From positions 4,774,001 to 4,838,000 of the forward strand of contig OZ252023.1 in the NCBI GenBank assembly GCA_965247425.1: a stretch of 64,000 nucleotides of DNA, written 5' to 3'. The stretch is from CAZOZZ01 sp965247425. Its GTDB lineage: Bacteria; Acidobacteriota; Terriglobia; 20CM-2-55-15. A model generated the notes under the pieces. It saw nothing but the letters and a program-made list of their open reading frames with translations. It did no database searches and was not told the DNA's origin. A program made the position numbers and the translations under genes. This document shows, in pieces, positions 34,685-43,489 of this stretch (position 1 is the stretch's first letter; each line of letters opens with the position of its first letter).

Positions 34685-35874
34685 AAGGTCCGTCGGCACG
34701 AGGGATACGACGGTACGCGCGAAAGTGTTTGCGGCTGAAGGGGTATTTGAATCACCCCGGAGATGGGCGGGTGCGACCGCAGATCGGAAGTGGGCATCTG
34801 ATCTGGTCTCTGGTGATCGGGTATCTGCTGCGGGAATCGAGCTTCCTGGCCATCGAGTCGCTCGCACGATCCTCGGCGTGTCGGGCCTTGGGAATCGGAC
34901 GCCGCTTTAGCGACGACACGCTGGGCTATTTTACCGAGAAGCTGAATCCGGAATTCACGCGCGGCGCGTTGACCACAGCCATCAAGCAGGCCAAGCGCAA
35001 TAAAGCGTTCGACGATTGCCGATTCATCGGCCTGGCGCTGGACGGGACAACCGTGGGGCGTGTCGGTGAGGCCGGGTGTCAGTGGTGTCGACCCCATCGC
35101 AACGCCGAGGGGGAGGTGACCACCTACTTACACCACGTCGTGATGGCCACCATCGTGGGCACCGGGTTCACTTTACCGGTCGATGTGGAACCCTACGGTA
35201 GTGGGGATAGCGAATGGTCGGGGGGGCAACGACTGCTTCGTCGGGTGGTGGGGCAGTTGGGGCCGCGTTTTGCCGATTATGTTGTTGTCGATGGGGGCTA
35301 TGCGTCGGCTCCGTTCCTGCACTTGGCCGACGAGTTGGGATTGAAGACCATCGTCCGTCTCAAAGCCAATCTTCCGAGCTTGTTCAACGCCGCCAAAAGC
35401 CGGTTTGCTTGTCAGCCGCCGTCCCGGGTTTTCAAGGATGGAGCCGATCGGGTGGAAATCTGGGATGCAGACGACTTCGATCCCTGGGGCCGATTGAACT
35501 GGCCGACCGTGCGCGTGATCCGCTACCGGCAAGAGAAACCCGATGGATCGGTGGTCGAAGCCTACTGGCTGACCAATTTCTCGATGAACCAAGTGGGAGC
35601 GCCCACTTTATTTCGCATGGCCAAGAGTCGTTGGGAAGTCGAAAACCAAGGTTTCAACGATGCCAAGAACCGTTATGGGATGGCCCATATCCCCCATCAC
35701 CACGCCAACAGCTTGCTTCTCCACTGGCTCCTCATAAGCCTGGCTCTCACGATCGAACGTCTGTATCGATTGCGTCATTTGCATCGCGGGCGCCATCGCC
35801 CGCATACCTCCATCGAGCTTCTTCGTTTGCTTCGCCTCGCTCTGTCTGCCCCAACCCCAGCCGACTCCAGCTGA
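34681..35874 (+). CDS. DDE transposase (IS4-like superfamily)
   Basis: The transposase has 397 residues. The catalytic triad is visible as Asp in GLALDGTTVG (about 120), Asp in YVVVDGGYAS (about 203) and Glu in RWEVENQGFNDAKNRYGMAH (about 320), which also fits the Y-(2)-R-(3)-E-(6)-K spacing loosely. It begins at a GTG overlapping the accessory gene. It looks intact. The exact IS family (IS4-like or ISNCY) cannot be fixed without the ends. Confidence 0.86.
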   Translation: MKGPSARGIRRYARKCLRLKGYLNHPGDGRVRPQIGSGHLIWSLVIGYLLRESSFLAIESLARSSACRALGIGRRFSDDTLGYFTEKLNPEFTRGALTTAIKQAKRNKAFDDCRFIGLALDGTTVGRVGEAGCQWCRPHRNAEGEVTTYLHHVVMATIVGTGFTLPVDVEPYGSGDSEWSGGQRLLRRVVGQLGPRFADYVVVDGGYASAPFLHLADELGLKTIVRLKANLPSLFNAAKSRFACQPPSRVFKDGADRVEIWDADDFDPWGRLNWPTVRVIRYRQEKPDGSVVEAYWLTNFSMNQVGAPTLFRMAKSRWEVENQGFNDAKNRYGMAHIPHHHANSLLLHWLLISLALTIERLYRLRHLHRGRHRPHTSIELLRLLRLALSAPTPADSS

Positions 35875-36130
35875 ACTGACTCGTTTCCCTGGTCTCCACG
35901 CGCCTGCCTGACCCCAATCACCGGGCTGGACCCGCTACGGATACCTGTCTCTCGAAAATACCCCTCACTTCAAATTCCTCTCCCTCCTCGACCTTTTCCC
36001 TTCCAGAGCCCCTTCCAGACACTCCGTCCTCCCTGACTTCCGATATGGCTGGACTGTGCCGCCTTCGATTGATCTTTCCGGCCGCTTGACGTACCCTTCA
36101 CAGTCGAAACACAAAGACAGGGGGTGAACT
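35875..36130. other. 256-nt segment downstream of the insertion sequence
   Basis: It is C/T-rich and has no gene. It must contain the right end of the insertion sequence and the promoter of the next gene. Confidence 0.35.
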
Positions 36131-37723
36131 ATGAAAACCAGGTGGATTTTCGTCCTGGTAATTGGGACGATGCTGCTCTCCGCTTGTGCCTCCGAGCCCG
36201 AGACCGGTGGGCCGGCAGCTCTTGCTCTGCTGGACGAGGTTGCGGATTCGATGGGAGGCTGGGACGTCCTCGATTCGATCGAGCGTCAGGAAATGGTGAC
36301 CCAGGGTAACGACTGGGACGCGATGCAGGCGTTCGAACCTGGTGGCGATCGCCAGATCAACGGTTTCGGCAGAACGATCCAGATCGATTTCAGCGGACCT
36401 TCCATTCGGCTGGCCTTCGACGGCGAACGAATATATCCAAACACCGCACCGGTGCGGTTTGTTGAGGTCCTCGATGGCGATGGCGGGATGCTGCAGCGGA
36501 CCAATGCCGACGGCGAAACGATCTCGACCAGAATGCATCCAAGCCGGTACGCCGCCCGCATGCGGGATTTCAACCGACTCCCTTCAAAGGTCATATCCGT
36601 TGCCCGGGACTCCCAGGGGTTGACGCGGTTGGAGGACCAGATTGTTGACGGAAAGACGATCCACATACTCCAGTATCAAGACGGTGGAAACGCCGTCGAG
36701 ATGCAGGTCGACCAGTTCACCAAGCTACCGATCCGCGTGACCTATACCGAAGACGATCCGATATACGGGGACACGCTGAACGAGTTGATTTACCTGGATT
36801 GGAGAGATTCTCAGGTGTCTGCCACTGACACCGGCCAACCCATCAACGTCCGCCTGCCGTTCGGACAGGTGTTGTTCCTGAACGGAGTTCGATACCGCGA
36901 GGAAGAAGCCCGAAACATTATCAACAACGGTTTGTTTGACGAGGGAACATTCGACATCGCCGAGGAAGTCCGGGATGAGCCCGAAAACGGCGAACGAGTG
37001 GTCTCTCAATGGGTTCTGCGTCGCGCCACGATGGGCGTCGGGTACCAGGGCTATGCCCAGGACCAGACCGTGGAGTTCGACGAAGTGGCTCCCGGAGTGC
37101 TCCAGGCACGGGGCAGCAGCCACCACAGCATGGTCGTCGAAATGGAAGATCATGTGATCGTTGTTGAAGCTCCACTGTTTGAAGAACGCTCGGTGGCGGT
37201 GATTGCGGCCATAGAAGAGCGCTTCCCCGATAAGCCCATCCGCCACGCGATCGTCACGCACTTTCACATTGACCACAGCGGCGGGGTCCGGGCTTATGCA
37301 GCCGCCGGAGCAACGATCGTCGGTCACGAAAGCATCGTTCCATTCCTCGAGACGATGCTCGCGAGGCCAAAGACCGTCCGACCCGATTCGCTTGCCCAGG
37401 CCAGCGGCGTCACGCCAACGGTTGAAGCAGTCGGAAGCGAACCGATCGAACTCACCGACGGAACACGGACAGTACAGATCGTTCATGTCGAAAACGAACA
37501 CGCCGAGAGCATGGTGATCGCTTACCTGCCGAACGAAAAGATCGCATTCGTCAGCGATCTCTACTCGCCAGGCGGGCCGGTGCAGCCGGAGAATGAGAAC
37601 GCGCTGGCGTTCTACCGCGGCGTCATGGCGGCGAACCTGGATGTCGAGCAGGTTGTCGGGGGGCACGGAGGTGTCGGACCGTTTCAGGACCTGGCCAGGG
37701 TGATGGCTGACGTGGAGAATTAG
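36131..37723 (+). CDS. Metallo-beta-lactamase-fold hydrolase, lipoprotein
   Basis: This 530-residue protein has a lipoprotein signal ending LLSAC (cysteine at residue 19). The N-terminal half (about 30-290) is a substrate or lid domain without a known motif. The C-terminal metallo-beta-lactamase domain has the zinc motif THFHIDHSGG near 379-388, the later His in VGHES, NEHAESMVIAYLP, VSDLYSP (bridging Asp) and VVGGHGGVGP. A GGGGG stretch lies before the ATG. It would hydrolyse an ester, lactone or similar bond in the envelope. It is followed by a rho-independent terminator. Confidence 0.88.
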   Translation: MKTRWIFVLVIGTMLLSACASEPETGGPAALALLDEVADSMGGWDVLDSIERQEMVTQGNDWDAMQAFEPGGDRQINGFGRTIQIDFSGPSIRLAFDGERIYPNTAPVRFVEVLDGDGGMLQRTNADGETISTRMHPSRYAARMRDFNRLPSKVISVARDSQGLTRLEDQIVDGKTIHILQYQDGGNAVEMQVDQFTKLPIRVTYTEDDPIYGDTLNELIYLDWRDSQVSATDTGQPINVRLPFGQVLFLNGVRYREEEARNIINNGLFDEGTFDIAEEVRDEPENGERVVSQWVLRRATMGVGYQGYAQDQTVEFDEVAPGVLQARGSSHHSMVVEMEDHVIVVEAPLFEERSVAVIAAIEERFPDKPIRHAIVTHFHIDHSGGVRAYAAAGATIVGHESIVPFLETMLARPKTVRPDSLAQASGVTPTVEAVGSEPIELTDGTRTVQIVHVENEHAESMVIAYLPNEKIAFVSDLYSPGGPVQPENENALAFYRGVMAANLDVEQVVGGHGGVGPFQDLARVMADVEN

Positions 37724-37759
37724 GATCAGGGATTCACCGCGAAGGCGCGAAGTATGCAG

Positions 37760-37802
37760 AGGGACACGGAGAACAAGTTGTATTTCGTGTCCCTTTCTTT
37801 TT
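37760..37802 (+). terminator. Rho-independent terminator of the metallo-hydrolase gene
   Basis: The stem AGGGACACG/CGTGTCCCT (37760-37768 with 37786-37794) has nine perfect pairs and a 17-nt loop, followed by TTCTTTTTA. Confidence 0.8.
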
Positions 37803-37889
37803 AGCTGACCGCTGATCGCTACTGGCTACCAGCTGGGATCGCCTCGCCGTCCAGAACGACTCGGGCCACATACGATGCAGGAATGAAAG

Positions 37890-38837
37890 ATGAACGAAGT
37901 TCAGCAACCCAACTCGCCAACAATTCTGGATGCGATTGGAAAGACACCGATAGTCCAGTTGCGAAAAATTGTACCCAGGGGCAGTGCCGACATTCTCGTC
38001 AAGCTGGAGTACTTCAATCCAACGGGCTCATACAAAGACCGGATGGCCCTGGCCATGATCGAAGAGGCTGAAAAGAGGGGCGACCTCCGGACGGGAATGA
38101 CGGTTGTGGAGTACACGGGTGGGAGTACAGGCTCTGCTCTTGCCTTTGTGTGTGCGGTCAAAGGGTATCGCTTCAGTGTCGTTTCGTCGGATGCCTTCGG
38201 CAGAGAAAAACTTCAAACGATGAAGGCGTTCGGAGCGGAACTTTTCATTGTGCCCAGTGAAGGCGGCAAAACAACCCCGGATTTGATACCGAAGATGATG
38301 GAGAAAGCCAGATCGCTGGCCGACCACGAGGACTGTTACTTCACGAACCAAATTTACAATGCAGATATTATTGTGGGCTACAGCAAGATTGGTAGGGAGT
38401 TGATACAGCAAGTGGACCGGCAGATCGACGCTTTTTGCGGGGGCGTGGGGACTGCAGGAATGCTCATGGGCGTTTCCCAGGAGCTGAGGAGCGCTTATCC
38501 AGAAGTGAAGATTGTTGCTCTCGAACCGGCGACCACTGCAGTCATTTCAGGCGGCAGTGCCGGTTCGCACGATGTTGAAGGGATTGGTATTGGTTTTCAC
38601 CCCCCGCTTCTGGATGAGCGACAGTACGACGAAGCCCGTGGAATTGACGAGAAAGAGGCAAGGCGAACGGTGCAGCTGCTTGCGAAGGAGGAAGGTATCT
38701 TTGCGGGAACGTCGAGTGGATTGAACGTCGTTGGGGCTCTCGAACTAGCGGCAGAACTTGGTGAAGGCAAGACGGTCGTTACCGTCGCAGTGGATACCGG
38801 ATTGAAGTATCTTGCAGGCGATCTGTACCCAGTGTGA
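37890..38837 (+). CDS. PLP-dependent cysteine synthase-family enzyme
   Basis: This 315-residue fold-type II enzyme has the PLP lysine in FNPTGSYKDRMA (about 45), the substrate loop EYTGGSTGSALAFVC (about 72), the phosphate-binding glycine loop GGVGTAGMLMGV (about 190) and GTSSGLNV near 272. Length and motifs match CysK/CysM, which make cysteine from O-acetylserine. The TGGST loop is close to CysK's TSGNT but not equal, so a cystathionine beta-synthase-like or other beta-replacement role is possible. No sulfur genes are adjacent. Codon use is less GC-biased than in the neighbours, which may mean recent transfer. Confidence 0.88.
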   Translation: MNEVQQPNSPTILDAIGKTPIVQLRKIVPRGSADILVKLEYFNPTGSYKDRMALAMIEEAEKRGDLRTGMTVVEYTGGSTGSALAFVCAVKGYRFSVVSSDAFGREKLQTMKAFGAELFIVPSEGGKTTPDLIPKMMEKARSLADHEDCYFTNQIYNADIIVGYSKIGRELIQQVDRQIDAFCGGVGTAGMLMGVSQELRSAYPEVKIVALEPATTAVISGGSAGSHDVEGIGIGFHPPLLDERQYDEARGIDEKEARRTVQLLAKEEGIFAGTSSGLNVVGALELAAELGEGKTVVTVAVDTGLKYLAGDLYPV

Positions 38838-38986
38838 ACACGCGGTGACGTTGTCCAAGCCCCCAACCTGATGGGATGTCCCCGTAGAAGCTGCGGTATC
38901 CGAGCAAGCGCGCGGTAGGCGCTTTCATGCCGAAGAGCACCCGTTGCAGCGCGATCGGAGGCCCGGCCAGCCACGAAGTAGTTTAA

Positions 38987-39040
38987 CAAGGCGGTGGTAA
39001 TGGTCTATTAGATTACTAACAGACCATTACCAAGGCGGTG
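38987..39040. repeat. Hairpin flanked by 10-bp direct repeats
   Basis: GGTAATGGTCT (38996-39006) and AGACCATTACC (39021-39031) form a perfect 11-bp stem with a 14-nt AT-rich loop. The stem is flanked by CAAGGCGGTG at 38987-38996 and 39031-39040. It lies in the 274-nt gap between two plus-strand genes and may be a recombination or insertion scar. The rest of the gap shows no gene. Confidence 0.6.
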
Positions 39041-39111
39041 CACTCCTAGCCCTCCGGCTCCTTTCCCTGATAGCATGTATGGGCTTCTTAGACGTCTCCA
39101 TGGAGGAATCT

Positions 39112-40161
39112 ATGTACTCACGCATCGGCGCATCGCTATCGGTATTGGCTCTCGTTCTTGTCCTGGTTCTGGGCTTGCGGGCACAAAACCCATCGAGAAC
39201 GCTCGCCGTCGTCAAAGGCGTCGAAGTGACTGAGGCCGACGTGCGCGACATCGCCGAAGCCGAACTCAAGGCGCTGGAAACGAAGCGACTTCAATTCGAG
39301 GCCAGCACGAAGAGCGAGGAACACGGCATCCTGGAGACGGCACTGGACGGGCTGATCGCCGACAGGCTTCTCAAGGCGGAAGCGGAAAAACGCGGTGTGT
39401 CCGTGGACGAATTGATCTCGGCCGCAGCCGCAACAACGAAAGTTCCACCGACCGAGCAGGAAGTGACCAACCTCTATAACGCCAACCGGAGTCGTCTGGC
39501 GGGCGTGTCCCTGGAGGCTGGCATGCAGCAGGTCCGGGACTTCCTGGATCAGGACAGCTTCAACACCGCGCTGGACGTTTATGTCGAGGGCCTGAAAGAA
39601 AGCTACGGCGTCCGGTCGGAGCTGGAGCCTTACCGGGTCGACCTGGAGGTCGAAGGGCATCCCTCGATGGGGCTTGACGATGCCCCGATTACCATCGTTG
39701 AATTTTCCGATTTCGAATGCCCGTTCTGCCGGCGCGCGCTGCCTGCACTCGAGCAAATCGACGAAGAGTATGGCGACAAGATCCGTGTGGTCTTCCGCCA
39801 GTTCCCTCTCAACAACATCCACCCGCGTGCTCAAAAGGCTGCCGAAGCTTCGCTTTGCGCCCATGAGCAGGGCGAGTTCTGGACGATGCACGACCTTCTG
39901 TTTGCGGAACCGGTTGAACTGGAAGTCGCCAGCTTGAAGGCGAAGGCCGCCGGCCTGGGCCTGGATACGGAAGCGTTCAACTCGTGCCTGGATTCGGGAA
40001 AGAATGCCGATGAGGTCGGCCGGGATATCCAGGCGGGTGTCGTTGTCGGTGTGACCGGCACTCCTGCAATCTTCATCAACGGCCGCATCGTAACGGGAGC
40101 TCAACCGTTCGAAACGTACGCGGAAATCATTGATGAGGAGTTGGCGCGGGGGGGGAATTAG
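39112..40161 (+). CDS. DsbA-family thioredoxin-fold protein with SurA-like N-domain
   Basis: I choose the ATG at 39112, which has GGAGG 5 nt upstream; an ATG at 39079 would hide the signal peptide. The 349-residue product has a signal peptide (LALVLVLVLGLRAQ), a SurA_N-type chaperone helical domain (about 30-165) and a DsbA/Thioredoxin_4 domain (about 185-345). The redox site is FECPFCRRA (CPFC) and the cis-Pro loop is VTGTPAIFING. This would oxidise or isomerise disulfides in secreted proteins, with a built-in binding domain. Its TAG stop lies at the edge of a repeat remnant. Confidence 0.87.
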   Translation: MYSRIGASLSVLALVLVLVLGLRAQNPSRTLAVVKGVEVTEADVRDIAEAELKALETKRLQFEASTKSEEHGILETALDGLIADRLLKAEAEKRGVSVDELISAAAATTKVPPTEQEVTNLYNANRSRLAGVSLEAGMQQVRDFLDQDSFNTALDVYVEGLKESYGVRSELEPYRVDLEVEGHPSMGLDDAPITIVEFSDFECPFCRRALPALEQIDEEYGDKIRVVFRQFPLNNIHPRAQKAAEASLCAHEQGEFWTMHDLLFAEPVELEVASLKAKAAGLGLDTEAFNSCLDSGKNADEVGRDIQAGVVVGVTGTPAIFINGRIVTGAQPFETYAEIIDEELARGGN

Positions 40162-40176
40162 CGCGCAGGCTCCTAG
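40161..40176. repeat. Remnant of a family B element between two convergent stops
   Basis: GCGCGCAGGCTCCTAG is nearly identical to the right end of the element at 45111-45274. TTAG on its left edge is the stop of the DsbA-like gene, and CTAG on its right edge holds the stop of the methyltransferase on the other strand. The rest of the element is absent. Confidence 0.6.
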
Positions 40177-40614
40177 AATCTCACCTTCCTTCTATATTCC
40201 TCGAACTCGCTGCCGTATGCGTCGCTCAAGATACGGTCCTCGCTTCGAATCCGGACGAACATGCCAATCAGAAAGACAACCGTGGCGGCCAGGATAGCCG
40301 GGGGTCGGGCAACAGCCAGGCCCGTTGCCAGGACAAGGCCAAAGAATCCCAGCGAAAGCGGATGACGGACGAAACGAAACGGACCCGTGGTCACTAACGT
40401 GTGTCCATCGACCAGGCCTGCTCCGAACGACCAGTTGCTCCCCAGTTCACGCCTGGCCATCTGCGAAAGTGGGTTTGTCCACCCGGTCTGGCCCACTTTT
40501 GATCGTCTGATTTGGCCCACCCCCTCCTGTTAATAATTCCGAGTAGTGATAATTACCGTCGGGCCTGTGTTGTAGATGTGGGAAAGCCGAGCGCCCTTGG
40601 CGAGGCTTTTCCAA

Positions 40615-40653
40615 GCGCTGTGGGAATCCTGGTTTTTAGGATTTCCACAGCGC
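40615..40653. terminator. Strong hairpin in the IS21 3' region
   Basis: GCGCTGTGGGAATCC and GGATTTCCACAGCGC pair over 15 positions with one mismatch around a short loop. It lies downstream of istB, inside the element. It may stop read-through from the transposition genes; there is no long T-run on the minus strand, so this is tentative. Confidence 0.4.
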
Positions 40654-40765
40654 GTCATCTTCCACAGGCCTCCGTTTCTTTCTTTTTGGTTCTTTTTCTT
40701 TCTTTCGGGAAAAAACTCCGTTTCCAGGATCGCCCAGGATCGACGACCGCGCGGCGATCCGACCC

Positions 40766-41578
40766 TCAGGACGTGGTTTGTTTCGCGGGTTTCTCCTTTC
40801 CAGGCGGATGCCGTGGTTTCTGTCGTTTCTCCAACGTGCGCCGAAACCGGAAGGATTCGGTTCCGGTCTCGATGATGTGAGCGCGATCGGTTATCCGGTC
40901 CAGCAACGCCTTGCACAGCCGAACATTGGGAAACACCTGGGTCCATTCCGAGAACGGCAGATTCGTTGTCAAGATCACCGTCGCCCGCTCGGCTCGATCC
41001 GAGATGACTTGAAAGAGGAGTTCGGCGCCGAGGTCTGCCATCGGGACATAGCCGACTTCGTCGATGGCAATCAACTCGTATCGGAACCATCGGGCCAGAA
41101 CCCGGCGGAACTGGTCGTTGTGTTGGGCCTCGACCAACTCGTTGATCAAGCCGGCGGCCGTCGTAAAGCGAACCCGCTTCTTCTGCCGACAAGCGGCCAC
41201 GCACAGTCCTGTGGCCAGGTGCGTCTTGCCCGTTCCACACTCCCCGATCAGGACGACAGGTTCGGCGTGTTCTAAATAGCCACCGTCTGCGAGTCCACGG
41301 ATCCGGTTGGCTGGAACCTTCGACCGCGAGAAGTCAAAGTCCTCGAGTGTCTTCATTCGAGGGAAACGTGCGGCTTGAATCCGCCGGGCCACGGTGTTCC
41401 GTTCGCGTTCTTCAACTTCCATCGCCAGCAAGGCTTCCAGATACCGTGTGTAGGTGTGCTCTTCCCGCTGGGCCTGCTCGGCCATGGCCGCAAACTGCGT
41501 TCCGATCGTGGGCGTCCGGAGAGCTTTACAGTACTGCTGAATCGCCGCCTGTTCGACCCCGCCGGCTGTGGCGGACAC
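40766..41578 (-). CDS. istB: IS21 helper ATPase IstB
   Basis: This 270-residue AAA+ ATPase assists the IstA transposase. It has Walker A GECGTGKTHLA (about 113), Walker B LIAIDEVGYVPM (about 167) and sensor region ATVILTTNLPFSEW. Its GTG start shares one base with the istA stop (TAGTG), so expression is coupled. The C-terminal basic tail (RRTLEKRQKPRHPPGKE) is longer than usual. It looks functional. Confidence 0.93.
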   Translation of the reverse strand: MSATAGGVEQAAIQQYCKALRTPTIGTQFAAMAEQAQREEHTYTRYLEALLAMEVEERERNTVARRIQAARFPRMKTLEDFDFSRSKVPANRIRGLADGGYLEHAEPVVLIGECGTGKTHLATGLCVAACRQKKRVRFTTAAGLINELVEAQHNDQFRRVLARWFRYELIAIDEVGYVPMADLGAELLFQVISDRAERATVILTTNLPFSEWTQVFPNVRLCKALLDRITDRAHIIETGTESFRFRRTLEKRQKPRHPPGKEKPAKQTTS

Positions 41579-43110
41579 TAGACCACCTCCGCAGTGAGCA
41601 GTGCATCGTAAGTATTCACCTCCGGCAGGGGCCGCTCATAAGCGCGTAGTGCGGCCACTTCCAGTCGCGGCGCCGCCGGCCGGTCGAATCGGGCCTCGGT
41701 CATCAGGTAGCGCGCCGCGGCGGCATCGGAGCATCCCAGGCGCAGGGCTTGTTGGAATGCGGAATCCAGCTCGCTATAGCCATGTTCCCGGCCCAGTAGG
41801 AGCAACTCCACCATTGCGCGGGTCCCATTCTGTTTTCCGTTGCGATCGATCAACGTCTGCCAGAACTCGTCATAGCTTTTCGGCCATCGGCCCTGTTGCC
41901 GCCATTGCTCCAGAGGCTTGCTCCCGGCCAGCGCGCCCGGCTTCCGCTCCAACACCTCCAGATAATGTTCCAGATTGAAGAAGTGCTGGCCGTTTCCATA
42001 TCCTCGCTCATGCCGCGCCACGCATCCGCCATCGTGCCAGACCTCCACGTAGGCCGGAAAAACGCTCGCCCGCACCACAGTCCCGGCCTTGACGGGGGCG
42101 GAGTAGAAGTTGTTATGCACCCGTACACATCCCTTACCATCGACTCGTGGAAAGCTGTCCTCGGCCAGAGGGAACCCTTCGGTCGATAACGCGAGCAGAT
42201 GGGGCTGTTCGATCTGCATCCCTTCACCCACCGTCTGGACCCGATCGCCGATCTTGCGCCGTTCATCGGCCCGGCAACCGGCCAGCAGCTGCGCATTCAG
42301 ATCCGCCAGGTCCTTCGCCTTCGGCACCGGTACCAGGTGATTGCGCCGGAAGTATCCGGCTTCGCCTTCCACACCGCCTTTCTCGTGGCCCTCGCCGGGT
42401 GTGCAGAACTCGGCTTGAAACTTCCAATGCGACCGAAACGCGATGAACCGTTCGGTCTCTACACGCCGGTATCCCCGCAGAATCTTCTTCACCGCGCTGG
42501 TCAGGTTGTCATAACGCAGCACCCCGAAGACCCCCGCAAAATAGCGGAAACCCAACTCATGAGCCTCCAGGAATGCCTGTTGTGTCGCCCGAGGATAAGC
42601 TCGATGGAATGCGCCACCACTGCCCATGCTCCGCATACAGAAAACCTGGAGCTTCTGCCGTTCGCCATCCAACTCCGCGACGGCTTCGTACCAGTCGATC
42701 TGTGCTTCCTGACCCCAGGCGTAGCTTTGCGGCACGAACGTCTCCTGTCGGATGAAACCCATCTCCCGCTTCCGCCGCCCGACATACCGGCGAACCGTCG
42801 ATTCCCCAATCGGATGTTTCGGAAATTCCATCCGGATCCGTTCGTAGATCCGGTGACTGGTGTGCCGCTGCTTCCGCGGGGCCTGCCTGTCCGCCTCCAA
42901 CACCCCGTTGATAAATTCCATAACCGGCTCCAGCCTCGGCCTCTTCCGCTCCGGGCTCTTCCTCGCCGGCGGCACGGCGTTTCCCAGCGCTTGACGCACC
43001 ATCCGCCGATGCACCCCCAGCCGCCGGGCCACACCCTGGATCGTTCCCACACCAAACTCGTGCTCTCGCCGAATCTCTTCAAATAATTCCACCTTCGATC
43101 TCCTTGACAC
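41578..43110 (-). CDS. istA: IS21 transposase IstA
   Basis: This 510-residue transposase has an N-terminal helix-turn-helix (about 15-50, VGTIQGVARRLGVHRRMVRQ). The integrase core has Asp in WGQEAQIDWYEA (about 140), Asp in GVLRYDNLTSAV (about 200) and Glu in HEKGGVEGEAGYFRRNH (about 240). The C-terminal half binds DNA. Size and motifs match the family, with no visible defect. Confidence 0.94.
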   Translation of the reverse strand: MSRRSKVELFEEIRREHEFGVGTIQGVARRLGVHRRMVRQALGNAVPPARKSPERKRPRLEPVMEFINGVLEADRQAPRKQRHTSHRIYERIRMEFPKHPIGESTVRRYVGRRKREMGFIRQETFVPQSYAWGQEAQIDWYEAVAELDGERQKLQVFCMRSMGSGGAFHRAYPRATQQAFLEAHELGFRYFAGVFGVLRYDNLTSAVKKILRGYRRVETERFIAFRSHWKFQAEFCTPGEGHEKGGVEGEAGYFRRNHLVPVPKAKDLADLNAQLLAGCRADERRKIGDRVQTVGEGMQIEQPHLLALSTEGFPLAEDSFPRVDGKGCVRVHNNFYSAPVKAGTVVRASVFPAYVEVWHDGGCVARHERGYGNGQHFFNLEHYLEVLERKPGALAGSKPLEQWRQQGRWPKSYDEFWQTLIDRNGKQNGTRAMVELLLLGREHGYSELDSAFQQALRLGCSDAAAARYLMTEARFDRPAAPRLEVAALRAYERPLPEVNTYDALLTAEVV

Positions 43111-43489
43111 CGGGTCCCTCCATTCCGACTCTTTGTTCGGAACAGCCTCTCCGGTTCAGTCGTCAGGGGTGGGCCAAATCAAACGATCAAAAGTGGGCCA
43201 ATTTAGAGTAGCGAAATCAGAAAGCCTCACTGAAGCCATCGCAACGACCGAGGAAACAGCGGCGATCGTCGTTTCGATGAGGGGGTTGGAGGAAAGTGGG
43301 GAGAGCCAGGGGCGATGGAATCCAACCAACACGAGAAGGGCGAGGATTTGAAGCGCAAATCCAGTAAGGGTTCGGTCGCCGGACTCGGTTCTGGGGGCGG
43401 CGGAGGGCGAAACTCCGAAGAAAAGGGGGAGATAGAACAACCATGACAGGACAACGAGGACGAGGGAGAACCCACCCGGACCCGACATA

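Larger units (their letters stand above)
34277..35874 (+). mobile_element. Two-gene DDE insertion sequence
   Basis: Two overlapping genes (34277-34684, 34681-35874) form one unit, an accessory protein and a DDE transposase. The true ends lie outside these coordinates. I could not find matching terminal repeats between 34080 and 36110, so length and family stay open. Confidence 0.7.
40489..43200 (-). mobile_element. IS21-family insertion sequence
   Basis: The 2712-bp element has ends TGGCCCACTTTTGATCG (40489) and the inverted match CGATCAAAAGTGGGCCA (to 43200), each followed inward by a second TTTGGCCCAC copy, as IS21 multiple terminal repeats are. Genes istA and istB lie on the minus strand. 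The flanking bases show no matching duplication (AAAT against GACC), so a flank may have been deleted. Confidence 0.9.

Noticed and set aside
34080..36110. Terminal inverted repeats of the two-gene insertion sequence
   Set aside because: Candidate pairs such as CGATATGG on both sides are too short to be convincing, so no ends were reported.
38981..39040. Possible integron attC site (GTTTAAC followed by a palindrome)
   Set aside because: Only one consensus-like box is present. No matching GTTRRRY partner lies within the usual distance and no integron integrase is nearby.
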